Shown here one piece after another: positions 35,141 through 46,120 of a stretch of DNA of 64,000 nucleotides. The stretch's first letter is position 1. Every line of letters starts with the position of its first letter. The translations under genes were made by a program, and so were the position numbers. Source of the DNA: Lethocerus indicus (lineage: Eukaryota > Arthropoda > Insecta > Hemiptera > Belostomatidae); contig JACDQD010000003.1 in NCBI GenBank assembly GCA_019843655.1, forward strand, positions 6,264,925-6,328,924, in the 5' to 3' direction. The notes below the pieces were generated by a model. It was not told the origin of the DNA. It made no database searches and saw nothing but the letters and a program-made list of their open reading frames with translations.

Positions 35141-35630
35141 CGCTAGTTTATCGATGCAAGTGCACCCAACGAACTTTAGTTCAGTATAATTCCGCACCAC
35201 ACTCAGGGGACGCTAGTTTATCGGTGGAAGTGAACCCAACGAACTTTAGTTAAGTACATTTCCGCAACACCCTCAGGGGGCGTTAGTTTATCGGTGCAAG
35301 TGTACCCAACGCACTTTAGTTAAGTACATTTCCGCACCACCCTCAGGGGGCGCTAGTTTATCTGTGCAAGTACACCCAACGAACTTTAGTTAAGTACATT
35401 TCCGTACCACCCTCAGGGGGCACTAGTTTATCTGTGCAAGTACACCCAACGAACTTTAGTTAAGTACATTTCCGCACCACCCTCAGGGGGCACTAGTTTA
35501 TCTGTGCAAGTGCACCCAACGAACTTTAGTTAAGTACATTTCCGTACCACCCCCAGGGGGCGCTAGTTTATCGGTGTAAGTGCACCCAACGAACTTTAGT
35601 TAAGTACATTTCCGCACCACCCTCAGGGAG
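35141..35630 (+). repeat. 70-bp minisatellite, seven units
   Basis: Units start at 35141, 35211, 35281, 35351, 35421, 35491 and 35561, each exactly 70 bases. Each begins CGCTAGTTTATC (or a close variant) and ends CCCTCAGGGGG or similar; an eighth unit starts at 35631 and breaks off after CGCTAGTT. Units differ by a few substitutions. Family A copy 5 has this segment only once, so the array arose inside the element. Confidence 0.95.
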
Positions 35631-36087
35631 CGCTAGTTCGGTCGGCGCCGTCTAAGCAATAGACGAGACCGTCAAGACAACTCTGTTATGCGGGTCTGAA
35701 TTTGAGCGCCGTAGTATCTTCTTCAATAAATTCGGTAGTTGGATGCAACAGGGGTCTATCTTTGTTTTCTAGTCGGTGTTTGAGAATACTATTCTCCTTT
35801 TTAGATCATTAGGGTCAAGTGGTTTATCTCTTTCTCTGATTATTGGGTGGTTGCAGGTGGTACCAAGCTCAATTTAGTTAATTTTTTCGTTTATTATGCT
35901 ATAGTTTTTGTCTTGTTCCGTGTATCCTATATCCTCAACCATGCCCCTTTCTTAGCATTCTTTGGGCCTAGCGGCTCCTCTAAATTTCTCGGCGGGTTTA
36001 TATCGATTTCGCGGTGTGTGCAATACAAGTGACAGTGACAGTGAGGATACCCAACAAACATCCAAAGTGCCAAAAGTGACTAACACC

Positions 36088-36124
36088 GCTACTGAAGTTG
36101 GCAAGCAGCCGAAACCGGTCTAGC
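36088..36124 (+). ncRNA. Degraded hammerhead-like motif, copy 7 right arm
   Basis: GCTA, CTGAAGT (A9 changed to T), stem II GGC/GCC, GAAA, ACC/GGT, C and TAGC. All stems are intact, but one invariant core base is lost. Confidence 0.45.
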
Positions 36125-36214
36125 AAAAGACTAAACCAACAAAAGGAGAAAGAAACACACGAAATCTACGGCATTCCAACCCCTCGCAGACCACAAAACA
36201 TGTATTTTAAACTA

Positions 36215-36227
36215 ATAAATAAATCAT
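36215..36227. repeat. Target-site duplication, right, family A copy 7
   Basis: Exact repeat of the 13 bases at 35077-35089. Confidence 0.8.
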
Positions 36228-39200
36228 TAAATAGACGAGTAAATAAATATATAACAAATATTTACGCGGACCCCTTTTTTTCCATTTGTCGCTAACAGGA
36301 GCGGCTGATGCAGAGCCCATAAAAGCCCCACATCAAATGTGACGCTTTCGTAACGCTTTTTGTGATAGCAAACTTTTTAATATACCTCTTGTAAATGAAT
36401 TATTATAATTAGCGATTAATTCCATTTGATTGGCCGCGGTTATCAGAAACAGGAGGATTGAAGATTAAAACAGGTGGCTAACCGATATCGAGTGCGTTTG
36501 GCACTTTTGGGATTGGCATGTTTCGGGACAATCATAACGTGGGGAGACCTTGCAAGTTTATAATAATGTAGCGGCAGAAAATGGTCGATATTATTTTACG
36601 CCTCCTATTATTACTCAATGCTGCGATTTCGGTTAGAAAATCGCCTTCTTTATTTAAGTCGGTAAAACTCATTCGTTTCACCAGGTGATATACAAAGAAA
36701 ACGGAATTTGATGCTTAAGAAAATAATATTTAATTTGGCCCAACTGAACAGTTATGGGCGAGCTCAGAAAAAGAACATTTTATTGAATAATCTGCACGGC
36801 ATTCCCCTGAGACAGTTGTCAACAGTGACGCGTGAAATGAAAGACGCCTCCCAGACATCATTATATGTCAAGGCGTTAATCGGACATTCTCACTTCAACC
36901 GTTTTTAAAGTATTTTCGTTTGATTTGGGAAGTTGCTCAATTCCTGATTGCCTTTGGAGCACTATGAAAATTCCAGTTTATGACATCAGACTATACCGAT
37001 GGTATTCCTATCACATATATACCGCGATATCGAGTATACAGATAAATTAATATTCCGACTAACACAAAACTATCAGTGGGTTTATCGCAGAAGTGACAAT
37101 TAGCTGGAACTGCGGCGGGTTATATTAAACCGTGAACCGTGGCCGAAACTGCCGATACCGAAACTAATGGCCGGCTGAAAGACCATCCCCGAGCAACTAA
37201 CACCTGTATCGCGGGGGTTGGGGAGGACAATGTAATCTGAGCGGGTGTATTGGTTTCCATAATAATTGATGGTCAGTCGGGAAGGGGGAGGGGGTTGTCC
37301 CATCAGCGGTGCCGGTTCATCAGCCCCCCACCCCCACGGTCGCCTCTACACCCTTCCCAGCGGCCTATTGATCAATAATTGGAAACACTTTCGGAGGGGT
37401 CTGCGGCCCAACAATACGCCGCTAATTGCGACGGGACGGCCAAAACGCTGTGGAAAAAATTCCCGACCGCCAACGATCACAGCCGAGCTGTTAATTGCCG
37501 CGGCCGCCTTCAAAAATCGCAGCCCGATTCAAGTAATATTGACGCGAGGGCGTTAATTCCGACACTAGTTTAGTCGGATACTCTTCCCAGTTCCGATATT
37601 TATGTTTTTTTCTATTCTTACCAGTTTTTATCACCGTTTGACATTCCACTATATAACTTATTTTTCCATTGCACAACTCAAATGAAAACGGTCGTAAGAA
37701 TACGACTTTTTATATTTTATTACTAGTTTCCTTAATATTTGAGAATGTAAGAATAAACCTATATCTTCCAGCAGAATGATGATTTAAATTCGAGCCGGTG
37801 AAGATATACTTCCGATCTCTCAACACAGTCAAGACTTTCCGGATATTTTTTCGACAAACCGAATTACAAACACATTTTCCCAAGCGGAGTCTCGTGCGAG
37901 CCCCTCATGTACGGGGACGGCCGATGTGTCGGACTTTCGAACCGAGTGCGGGACTTCTCGTCCCGACAAATGGGTTTATCTGTTTACTCAAACTGAGTCA
38001 GTGTAAATCAAATTTCAAGTGGATAACAGTCCTTAGGGGGAGTTAGGAAGAAGGCACCGGGCTTGATTTTGTTTGACTGCAGGACACGGCCTGCACACAA
38101 CTTCGTGTCGAAAGTCTCGTTCTCGAGAAGAGAAAAAAAGAAGTCGGACACGGAGTCCCTAATGTGAAATTTCAGACTCCTCCAGGAAAAGTACAGCTCC
38201 CCCGTACCCAGGGACAATTGCCGACACGGCGGAACGCGCGGAACCAACTCAGTAAGCCCATTTGACAAACTTCCTTTTTACGTATAGTTTCTTTACCGGG
38301 AAATCATAGTCACGAACAAATCAGCAGTGTTATATATTTATGGAAAAAGAGCGTACATCCAAATGTGTTATTGAATTATCATAAAAATAAGTTATCATAG
38401 TTTTGGTTGGATGAATGTAATTACTGCTTGGGCGACTGTTATACGACTAGCATCAAGCGAAGTAGATAAGAGTTATAAATCAACACCCAATATAACATAT
38501 GAAATCAACCTTTTATTGTAGTTTTTATATGCCGTGAAATATTTCAACACAGACAGGATATTAGTTCCAATAAAGGTAATTAACTACGAACAAAATTAAA
38601 GTAATTGATTATTAAGTAAAAAATTATATTAATCAAATCTTGCACTGGATTTACTTGTACTGGATAAAACTTGTATCTGGTACCTGTGCATATTGCGTTC
38701 TCTATAAATAATATAGAAATGCATTGAGTGTAATTTTTTTGGAATTTAGTCGGAGTAAGCGGGATTGTTGAGGTACAGTGGGGGTAGGGAACATGTAACA
38801 TATCGTGTAGGATAATTGGCAGCGCTACTTTCTCACGTAATGCAGCGGCATGACCCCACAGTGCCCTCGAGTTTCGCGAGAGCCCTCCAGAAACAGGGCC
38901 ACTCGCGAAAGGAGGGAGTCCGGTCTCGCATTAAAACAATGGAATGAGGGGAGGGGCAGGTGACCTGTTTTAAAGGGTAGGGGGTGGGTTTAGTACCGCC
39001 GTAGGTGAAACGTGTGCGCCGCGTGTCCCCCGTTCCGTGAACGATAACTCCGCATGGACGGTCCGATTTATTCGTCTTCTTTTTTTCTTTTCAATTTTCC
39101 CCCAAAGCGGCGTCGGATATCCGCCATTACATTTCAATAAAAACCTCCCAATTAACAGTATAAATAAAAGCAATATTAACTGAAATTTCAGGTCGGCAAT

Positions 39201-42152
39201 AACCGCACTGTCATTATTAACCGCTGTATTCCCGCTTCACGTCGTTCTGAATTTATTTGCGAATCGGTCTGGACGCGGAATAATATTTTCGCACCAGATT
39301 CCAATAAAAATCAGGCGCGTTGAATCGCTACCGGGAACGCGGATGTAAATTAATTAAATATTTTCCCGTCCGATTTGCAATAAATATTGGTCTTTCTGAG
39401 CGGAGCCGTTCGGTCCACACCAGTTCCTATCGTGGTGGGGGTGGGGCGGGGCTCAAGTTGAAACGTCGACGTTGAGGGCAAAGAGGAAATTTGGGACTGT
39501 CGGCTTTTCTCCCGGATTGTGTTCGATCCCATTTCAACGCCGGATTACACAACCGGGTATCGGGGCGCGGTACAAATTAGCTGCTAGGGGAAGCCTCCGT
39601 CAGTGTCACTCGCTTGATTGATCTATGGCCCGACACCCCCAACTCGGTGTTATGATCTTGGGTGGGGGGGATAGTCACGATTTCTGTTACTGGATGTAAC
39701 TGTATTCATATGTTTCAGCTCTATCATGATCTTAATTATCCTGGCCTTAATTAGGAGTGGTTTTAGCTGTTGATAGTAGGAACTGTGGAGGAGCAGTGGA
39801 TAGCAGTAGTGTATTAGGAAAAAAATAATTTCGGTGTCGGTTAATAACACAGACGAAACATATAGATAGAAACTGTTACTGGTGCTTACTTCACTTCTTA
39901 AATAATATTTTCGACTCAATTTTGCTTCCATTATTTTGACTAAGCACGATTCCACAAGTATTGGACACGTCTTTACATAGAGGAGAATACATTCAAATCC
40001 CCGAATTTATTCGAGAATACAAAGTAAAACCGATGACACGAAACTTTTCATTCTGGAAATAGACCTGTAAGAAGTTGCTGAGAAATGCGACTTATGAAAA
40101 CATTGGAAAACTTCAAAACGAATGCGAATATGACCGTCTGCTTTATTTATCAGTTAACGTATCAACGTATCCAATCCGACCGAATTATCCGGCCTGATTT
40201 TGACTCCGCGGCTTTATTTGAAGCGGTCGAAAGTAGATTGGCTTCTCAAAAAGAAACTCTTTCTCCACACAATTTGCCGACTCACCCCCTCAATCTTCCG
40301 CTTTATCATGCAGTTGGCAGTGACTGAAATAGGCAGTGACCTAGTTAATTTTAAGTCTATGCTAGCGGTATTGAAGACAAGAATAAAGAAGAAGAAGAAA
40401 TAGCCAGGTACATAGCATGTCCGGCCTCTCAGTGGTATAAAGTTTATGCTCAATTATTTATTACTAAGAAATAAGTACAGTACATCTATTATTTGTTAAA
40501 GAATCGCGGATATGCGGTGTATAAATGCTAAATATAAAATGTACCCAATATTGACGCACAAAGTTGGGATAAAAATTTGACGAAGGGCGTGTAGGGTGGA
40601 GAGGAGTACAATTTATTTTTATCAAGGGTAACTCAACGCTTTCCTTAGTAGTATTACGGATATAAAATTCTGTTTTATAAAGTAAATTATTCCATAAAAT
40701 TCCATCGAGTCGGTTGGGAGGGGGCCCGTTCCGCGGAAGGAAAACTGCCGATAAATATTACAGCGACGCGGAAAAGCAGATTCCTTTGAACGGTCGGTGT
40801 GTACCGCAGGAAAAGCTGAATTCCCACTTCAATGATAGCACCCCCATCCTCATATTGGAAAATACGGGGAGAAGTGCAACTGGGACGGGAAATATGATTT
40901 AATATTTCCCCCTATTACGGGAAGCCTATCCAAAATGCCCACACTGCAGAAATCCTCCGTCACTGGCGAAATTTCCATCGCCGGCTAATGCCCGGCTATT
41001 CATTGTTATAGCCAGCAGCTTATTTCGTGACCAATTAAACGGGGACAACGTGAAAACTAATTTTCAACCTAATTACCCACTGTAAATGTTTTATCAGGTG
41101 CATTGCCGCGGTACGCATTAATTGGGTCGTATTGCGCTGATGCTCCGTCGAAAAATTATAACCGTTCTAGAGATAATTGCTTGGAATAATTCCGTTCGGA
41201 GCCCGATACCGGGCCGTGTGAGCGTCTGAAATTCCCGAACCGCGGCCGCCAAGTTATTAGTACACGACCGGTGCCTACGTAAAGTACACTTTTAATTAAT
41301 AGAAACTGTTAGCGGAGTATTAACAAGTTAATTCATTTCTGAAAGCGTTTCCGAAAATTGCGACGGTACCGCTTATTAAATTTTCGGGGTTGGTGTCGGA
41401 GCTCGTTTCTTCATTAGGATTCGTTATTTGCGGTAATTTATTTTCCCTTTTTGCATTTAGTTTAAGTGAGAAACATTTAATCATAGGAGACAATTTAAAT
41501 TCGCGGGACCTTTTCATTTTTCGTTCACATTTACGTTCGGACATAAACTTTACGTTTAAAAAAAGGACAGGTGCTTTAAAAGGCAAACGCGTACAACCAT
41601 TATTAATTAAAAATTAATTCGAAAGAAACATTATTAAATTAAAAATGGAAAGGAATTATGGAATTTGATTTAAGCACCATTAAATGAATTTTATTCTATC
41701 GTTCACTCCTAATGGCCATTGATAAAATCCTTGAAATAATTAAAGGAAGGAATCATATAAGTTCTCTATGATTTCGTATTATACAAACGGATAAGCTCGT
41801 TCTTTCCGAAGTATTTATTTTGAGAAAGTCACTTCATTACATTATATAAAAACTTCTATGTAATTTTGATTTGTCCAAAGTGTGACAGGTGAGTAAAACC
41901 CGATCGATCACTCATCACCTGATCGGAAATTTTAATAAACCTCCGCGCCGTCCCAATCTGTTAAATCGGTTCCATTTTAAATTCGTTTTGAAATTCCATG
42001 CGGTCACTAGTTTTCTGTACTGCGGTGTCTCTGCCGGTGTCCGCTAGGCCTACGTGACCAGCTTCGATAATGCTCCTAGCCTGCCTACCGATATTCCCTT
42101 CAGGTTCGGGCTCACCTTCATGTTTACAACAATTTTGTTACCGATTTAGAAC

Positions 42153-42155
<3 letters not shown>
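36228..42155. other. Unique stretch without a recognised gene
   Basis: GC-rich patches at 37090-37560, 38860-39010 and 39400-39660 in AT-rich DNA. A strong hairpin is at 38872-38910. Frames such as 39955-39650 on minus (101 codons) are not recognisable. No known repeat seen. Confidence 0.45.
38872..38910. repeat. Strong two-part hairpin
   Basis: The outer stem TTTCGCGAG (38872-38880) pairs with CTCGCGAAA (38902-38910). The inner stem GCCCT (38882-38886) pairs with AGGGC (38895-38899). The loop has 8 bases, and the stems are separated by one base against two. That gives 14 pairs in 39 bases. Confidence 0.75.
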
Positions 42156-42206
<51 letters not shown>

Positions 42207-42219
42207 GTGTGTGTGTGTG
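42156..42219. repeat. (AT)n-(GT)n compound microsatellite
   Basis: About 25 AT units followed by a short GT tract from 42206. Confidence 0.95.
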
Positions 42220-42580
42220 AGTGTGCGTGCTTGTCTGTATTTTAAGATTAGAGCGGAAATATTAGTAGAGATAAAAAAAGCCAGGCCCCTCCCCTCAAAA
42301 TGCTGAATTTATTTGATCAGATAAAAACCAATAAATCAAAATTGAATATGTACGAAAATCTGTTTTCTAAGCTGTTTTGTACAGTGCAGATGTTTATAAT
42401 ACGTGTATCACACTTCGGAGAACCATTCTCTGATTGTACTGCTTGATGACTTTTCGGAATACTAATTAAATACAGTCATGAAACCGTAACAGCTATAAGT
42501 GAACAAATGCAATTGAAGTACAAATTCAATTAAAATTTGAAATTCTAAAACAAAAACGCCCCGAGCAATGCTTTAATTAA
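42220..42580. other. Unique AT-rich spacer
   Basis: Nothing recognised between the compound microsatellite and the tandem duplication. Confidence 0.45.
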
Positions 42581-42950
42581 AATCGTGGATGTCTGATGCT
42601 AAATCATCAATGTGTAGTATTTATTTGCGCCGTTTTTACAAATATTTCGGTGTTTGAAAATCCTGTTAATCTTTCATGTATTCATATTTTTTTATGTTAA
42701 TGAGGGTTATACAAATTCTTTATATTACATTGATATAATGGCTGTTTAATTCTTACGCTTAAATCGTGAGTGTCTGATGCTAAACCGGCAATACGCGTCA
42801 TTACACCGTGTAGTATTCATAAGCGCCGTTCTTACAAATAATTCAGCGTTTTGAAAATCCTGTTAATCTTTCATGTATTCCTTTTTTTATGTAAATGAGG
42901 GATTAATTCATTATATTATATTCAGATAATCGCTGTTTAATTCTTACGCT
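42581..42950. repeat. Imperfect tandem duplication, about 181-189 bp
   Basis: Copy one (42581-42761) and copy two (42762-42950) share AATCGTG...GTGTCTGATGCTAAA-type starts, the middle block TCCTGTTAATCTTTCATGTA and the end GCTGTTTAATTCTTACGCT. Copy two has an extra ACGCGTCATTACACC-like insert. Identity is broken by many substitutions, so the duplication is not recent. A possible remnant of the end motif (GCGCTTTAATTCTTATAA) occurs near 43043. Confidence 0.85.
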
Positions 42951-43385
42951 CTGAACAATAAATGGTTCGGACCAAACAATTAATGTATTAGGCTCATATT
43001 GCATCGAATTTTTCTTAAATATATTGCCGCGCTGGTAATTGCGCTTTAATTCTTATAATTTTTTTTATAGTATCCGACAACAGTACCTTGAAGAAGAGCG
43101 ATGTAAGTTACTTCCACTTAGTAATGTTTTTATGAAGATTAATTTCATTAACAATTTGTGAAGGATTAGAAAATGGCGATAATATCAAAGAAGGAATCTT
43201 TGGAGTGGCAATTGAATTAAAGACGTTATGAGGCAGTCATATTTTTGCTGTTTCCGGTTTATTAGCGGAGCCAGTGTCGGCGGGTTTTACCGAACAATGC
43301 AATTCAACCCTAATATACTAATTTAAGAACGAGGGTTGTTTTCACAATTAGGCTGAGCCGAGCGATCTCCCCCACCCGGCCTTAA

Positions 43386-43405
43386 GGGGGGTGGGCGGGG
43401 AGGGG
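43386..43405 (+). other. Potential G-quadruplex
   Basis: G-runs of 6, 3, 4 and 4 separated by single bases T, C and A. The short loops predict a stable fold. Confidence 0.55.
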
Positions 43406-43430
43406 TCGTAAAGTTTTCACTGTCCTCTTT

Positions 43431-43455
43431 GGGCAGGGGGCAAAGGGGAGGCGGG
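43431..43455 (+). other. Potential G-quadruplex
   Basis: G-runs of 3, 5, 4 and 3 with loops CA, CAAA and AGGC. It lies 25 bases after a stronger candidate. Confidence 0.45.
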
Positions 43456-46120
43456 TGGCGGTCCTGTAAAATATGAATGGGAAATTTTAAGCCGTCGGGT
43501 TGGGGGAGCCGGCGTCGAGTGCCGCTTCCGTATTACAGGGATATTTAAGCGGCGGCTCTTATTTCAGAGGGGCTTGATTAAGGGGCTGGAGGGGGGCGAG
43601 GGACTGTGCAGGGGTGTTTTGTCAGCTGCCGAGTGGAAAACACCTGACAAACGAAGAAACTTAGTGTATTAAGAGGTAGAATGGGAGGGTGCGCCCCAAC
43701 TTGAGATTTTGTTCCGCCCCTGCGGGACCCCATCCCCTATTCAAAATGAGCCGGCCCTATCAAAAACAACCCCTTTTCATCCCTCCTCGGGTATGGTATC
43801 GACGCTACCTATTTAAAACGAACTTATCTGTTTACTGAAATTCAAAAATTAATTAAGATTCCCGTAAAATAACCCTGGAGACATACGTTTAGATACAAGT
43901 TGATATTAATTTACTGGCGCTTTAATACAACCTATTTCCAGTAATTTGGCTGACAATACGCCGTACATAAGCCTTAAAAAAGTTGTAAAATAAACGGTAA
44001 TTGAAGGCTAGAAAATTATCACGTTTATATTTGCCGATGTAAGAGTGCATCTTAATTCGTGTTGCTGAATTCGTTTAAGCGGCGATTCCATGTGGTGGTG
44101 TGGCCGGTCTCAGCATTCTCGGTTTCGACAAGGCCACCTTTTTCCCGCCAAATGCAATAACCATCAGATTTCAATAACCCGGACCTTCCTGTACGAAGCC
44201 AAATCCGGCGCTCGGCCCCGGTTAACTGCCGAGGCTCACGATTCCATTTATCATACAAGGCGCATTATTACGACAACCCCCCGGCAGCCGTTATTCCTGT
44301 ATTGGTATTATAACATTCAACGGGCCCGGTACTGTATTTAAAGTATGATTTATGCAACACTTTCCGTTCGGACTTTACGATTTCATTTATACTTTCATGT
44401 TAACTTAAATTAAAGGGCGCTGACAAATTGAACGGGAGATAGAGGGCGGGGGGGGGCGTAAAATATTGCCTCGTAAAATAGGATGGTTCTATGAATAACG
44501 ACAATTGCGCTGAACGACTATACAGGTAAGAAGAAATTCTGCCTAATATAGCGGTATAGTTTCATGAGAGTAGTCGCGGTCTATGTAACTGGGCTAATGG
44601 GAGCCGGTCCCGGTCTCACCGCCGTCTTCCTTGTTGCCCCTTACAACGACCTGACAAATTACACTGCTACAGTGCTCAGTGAATGAAATTATTCGACACT
44701 GTTATTAATTTACTGAGAAAATGTTACGCGGCTGATTCGGGACAGGAATATTACAATATAATAACTCCTCAACTCCCCAATAATAATAAATGTCCATAAT
44801 AGTCCAAGACTTTTCATTTAATAATTTATCTGAGTGCGTTAACATATTGTGTGATGTGTTTTGTCACCAGTTTTGTCCATTGACGTAAGCACTCAAAGTT
44901 GAAGAGGAACTGAATAAAAGAAATTTTGACATTTATTTAGAGAATTCTAAATTCGGTCGAGAGATTGTTCCACTCCATTCAGAACAATCGAGAGAAATCA
45001 TTGTTGTTATTATGGTTAGCAGGTTTGTCCGATAAAAGGGCATTATAAGGTTAGCTCCTACCTGCTTTGACATTTTGTAATGATTACGATTTATTGCCAT
45101 TGCTTTGTAAGACGAATTATAACAATATAAAACATTACTCAAATCATAAGATTCAAAATCTGGAAGTGTTGAATAGTAATAATGAAAACATGGTTACAGG
45201 TTCCAGAATGTTACCATTAAAAAATAATTGTTTGATGAAAATAGAAAGAATACAGCTTGGAAACCGGAACTCAAATATAGGTCCGTATTCAAGCCGAAAA
45301 TGATATGATTCTGAAAATTAATAATAAAAATCCTTTAAAAGAAAATTGAGATAAACTCCCCACACAAAGACAGAATAGTTGAAATAGTTAAACTGCGTTG
45401 AAATGTTCGACGTTTGCTGATTTCGCAAACCGCTGAAGTTCGAAGAATTCAAAAGAAATCGAATCATCCCGGTTTCAGTTCGCTTTCAGGGGCTCCCAAG
45501 CCATCTGCTCACAGCCGCATATAGGAGAACCTTACCGCTGGGACTAATAGCCGAGTTTAGGGTACACGCGGGGCCCTGTACGGGGGGAACACGGCGGTTT
45601 CCACTATTTTCACAACTCGGTCCCCCGCTCGGCACTGCACCAGTCGTCCCCACTTTACTTTGTTCCCCGCTCACAGAGAATATCCACGTAGGCAGTGTCG
45701 ACAAATATCAAACACAGACGTTCGAGACCGTACTTCTGGTATTGCCCCCAACTAGACATTTATTACTATTCATTTCTGTAAATTTATTCCACGATTTAAG
45801 CAATATTTTCATTGATTTAAATCCATTTCAAAGGCCATTCGTTAATTATTTACACGAATAATCTCTCATCGGAAAAATTGCGTTCTTAGTTTGTTATACT
45901 CCTCGTCCAGTTTCATGCACTTTTCATAATAACACAGAAATGAGCGAAAATAGAAGCAGGCCATAGGAATATTAATTTTCTCAGAAATAAATATAGGCCA
46001 GGTTGTAATATTTCAATTACAATCGAAAATAGGTAATTCGTGTGATCGTAATTATTAATTTAACAAGCTATTTTGGTTTCAGTTGTTTCTACGAGGCGAG
46101 ACGATGGCGTGAAAAACTTC

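Larger units (their letters stand above)
35090..36214 (+). mobile_element. Family A copy 7, with tandem expansion
   Basis: 1125 bp, bounded by a perfect 13-bp target duplication. The left arm is short and damaged (35090-35140) and begins inside the usual end at ATATTTCGTGTG. It leads straight into seven tandem 70-bp units (35141-35630). Then come the CGGCGCCGTCTAAGCAATAG motif, the internal segment and a complete right arm (about 36025-36171) with tail ending GTATTTTAAACTA. The right-arm hammerhead (36088-36124) keeps GAAA, ACCGGTC and TAGC, but A9 of the core is T, which should abolish activity. The internal open frame found in other copies is shifted here by a small deletion. Confidence 0.9.
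42951..46120. other. Unique stretch with G-rich island
   Basis: 43380-43610 is a G-rich island with two strong quadruplex candidates. The rest is AT-rich without recognised genes. Small frames near 44050-44340 and 45490-45700 are unsupported. Confidence 0.45.

Noticed and set aside
35141..35630. CRISPR-like array
   Set aside because: The units are contiguous 70-bp tandem repeats without unique spacers, inside a mobile element in eukaryotic DNA.
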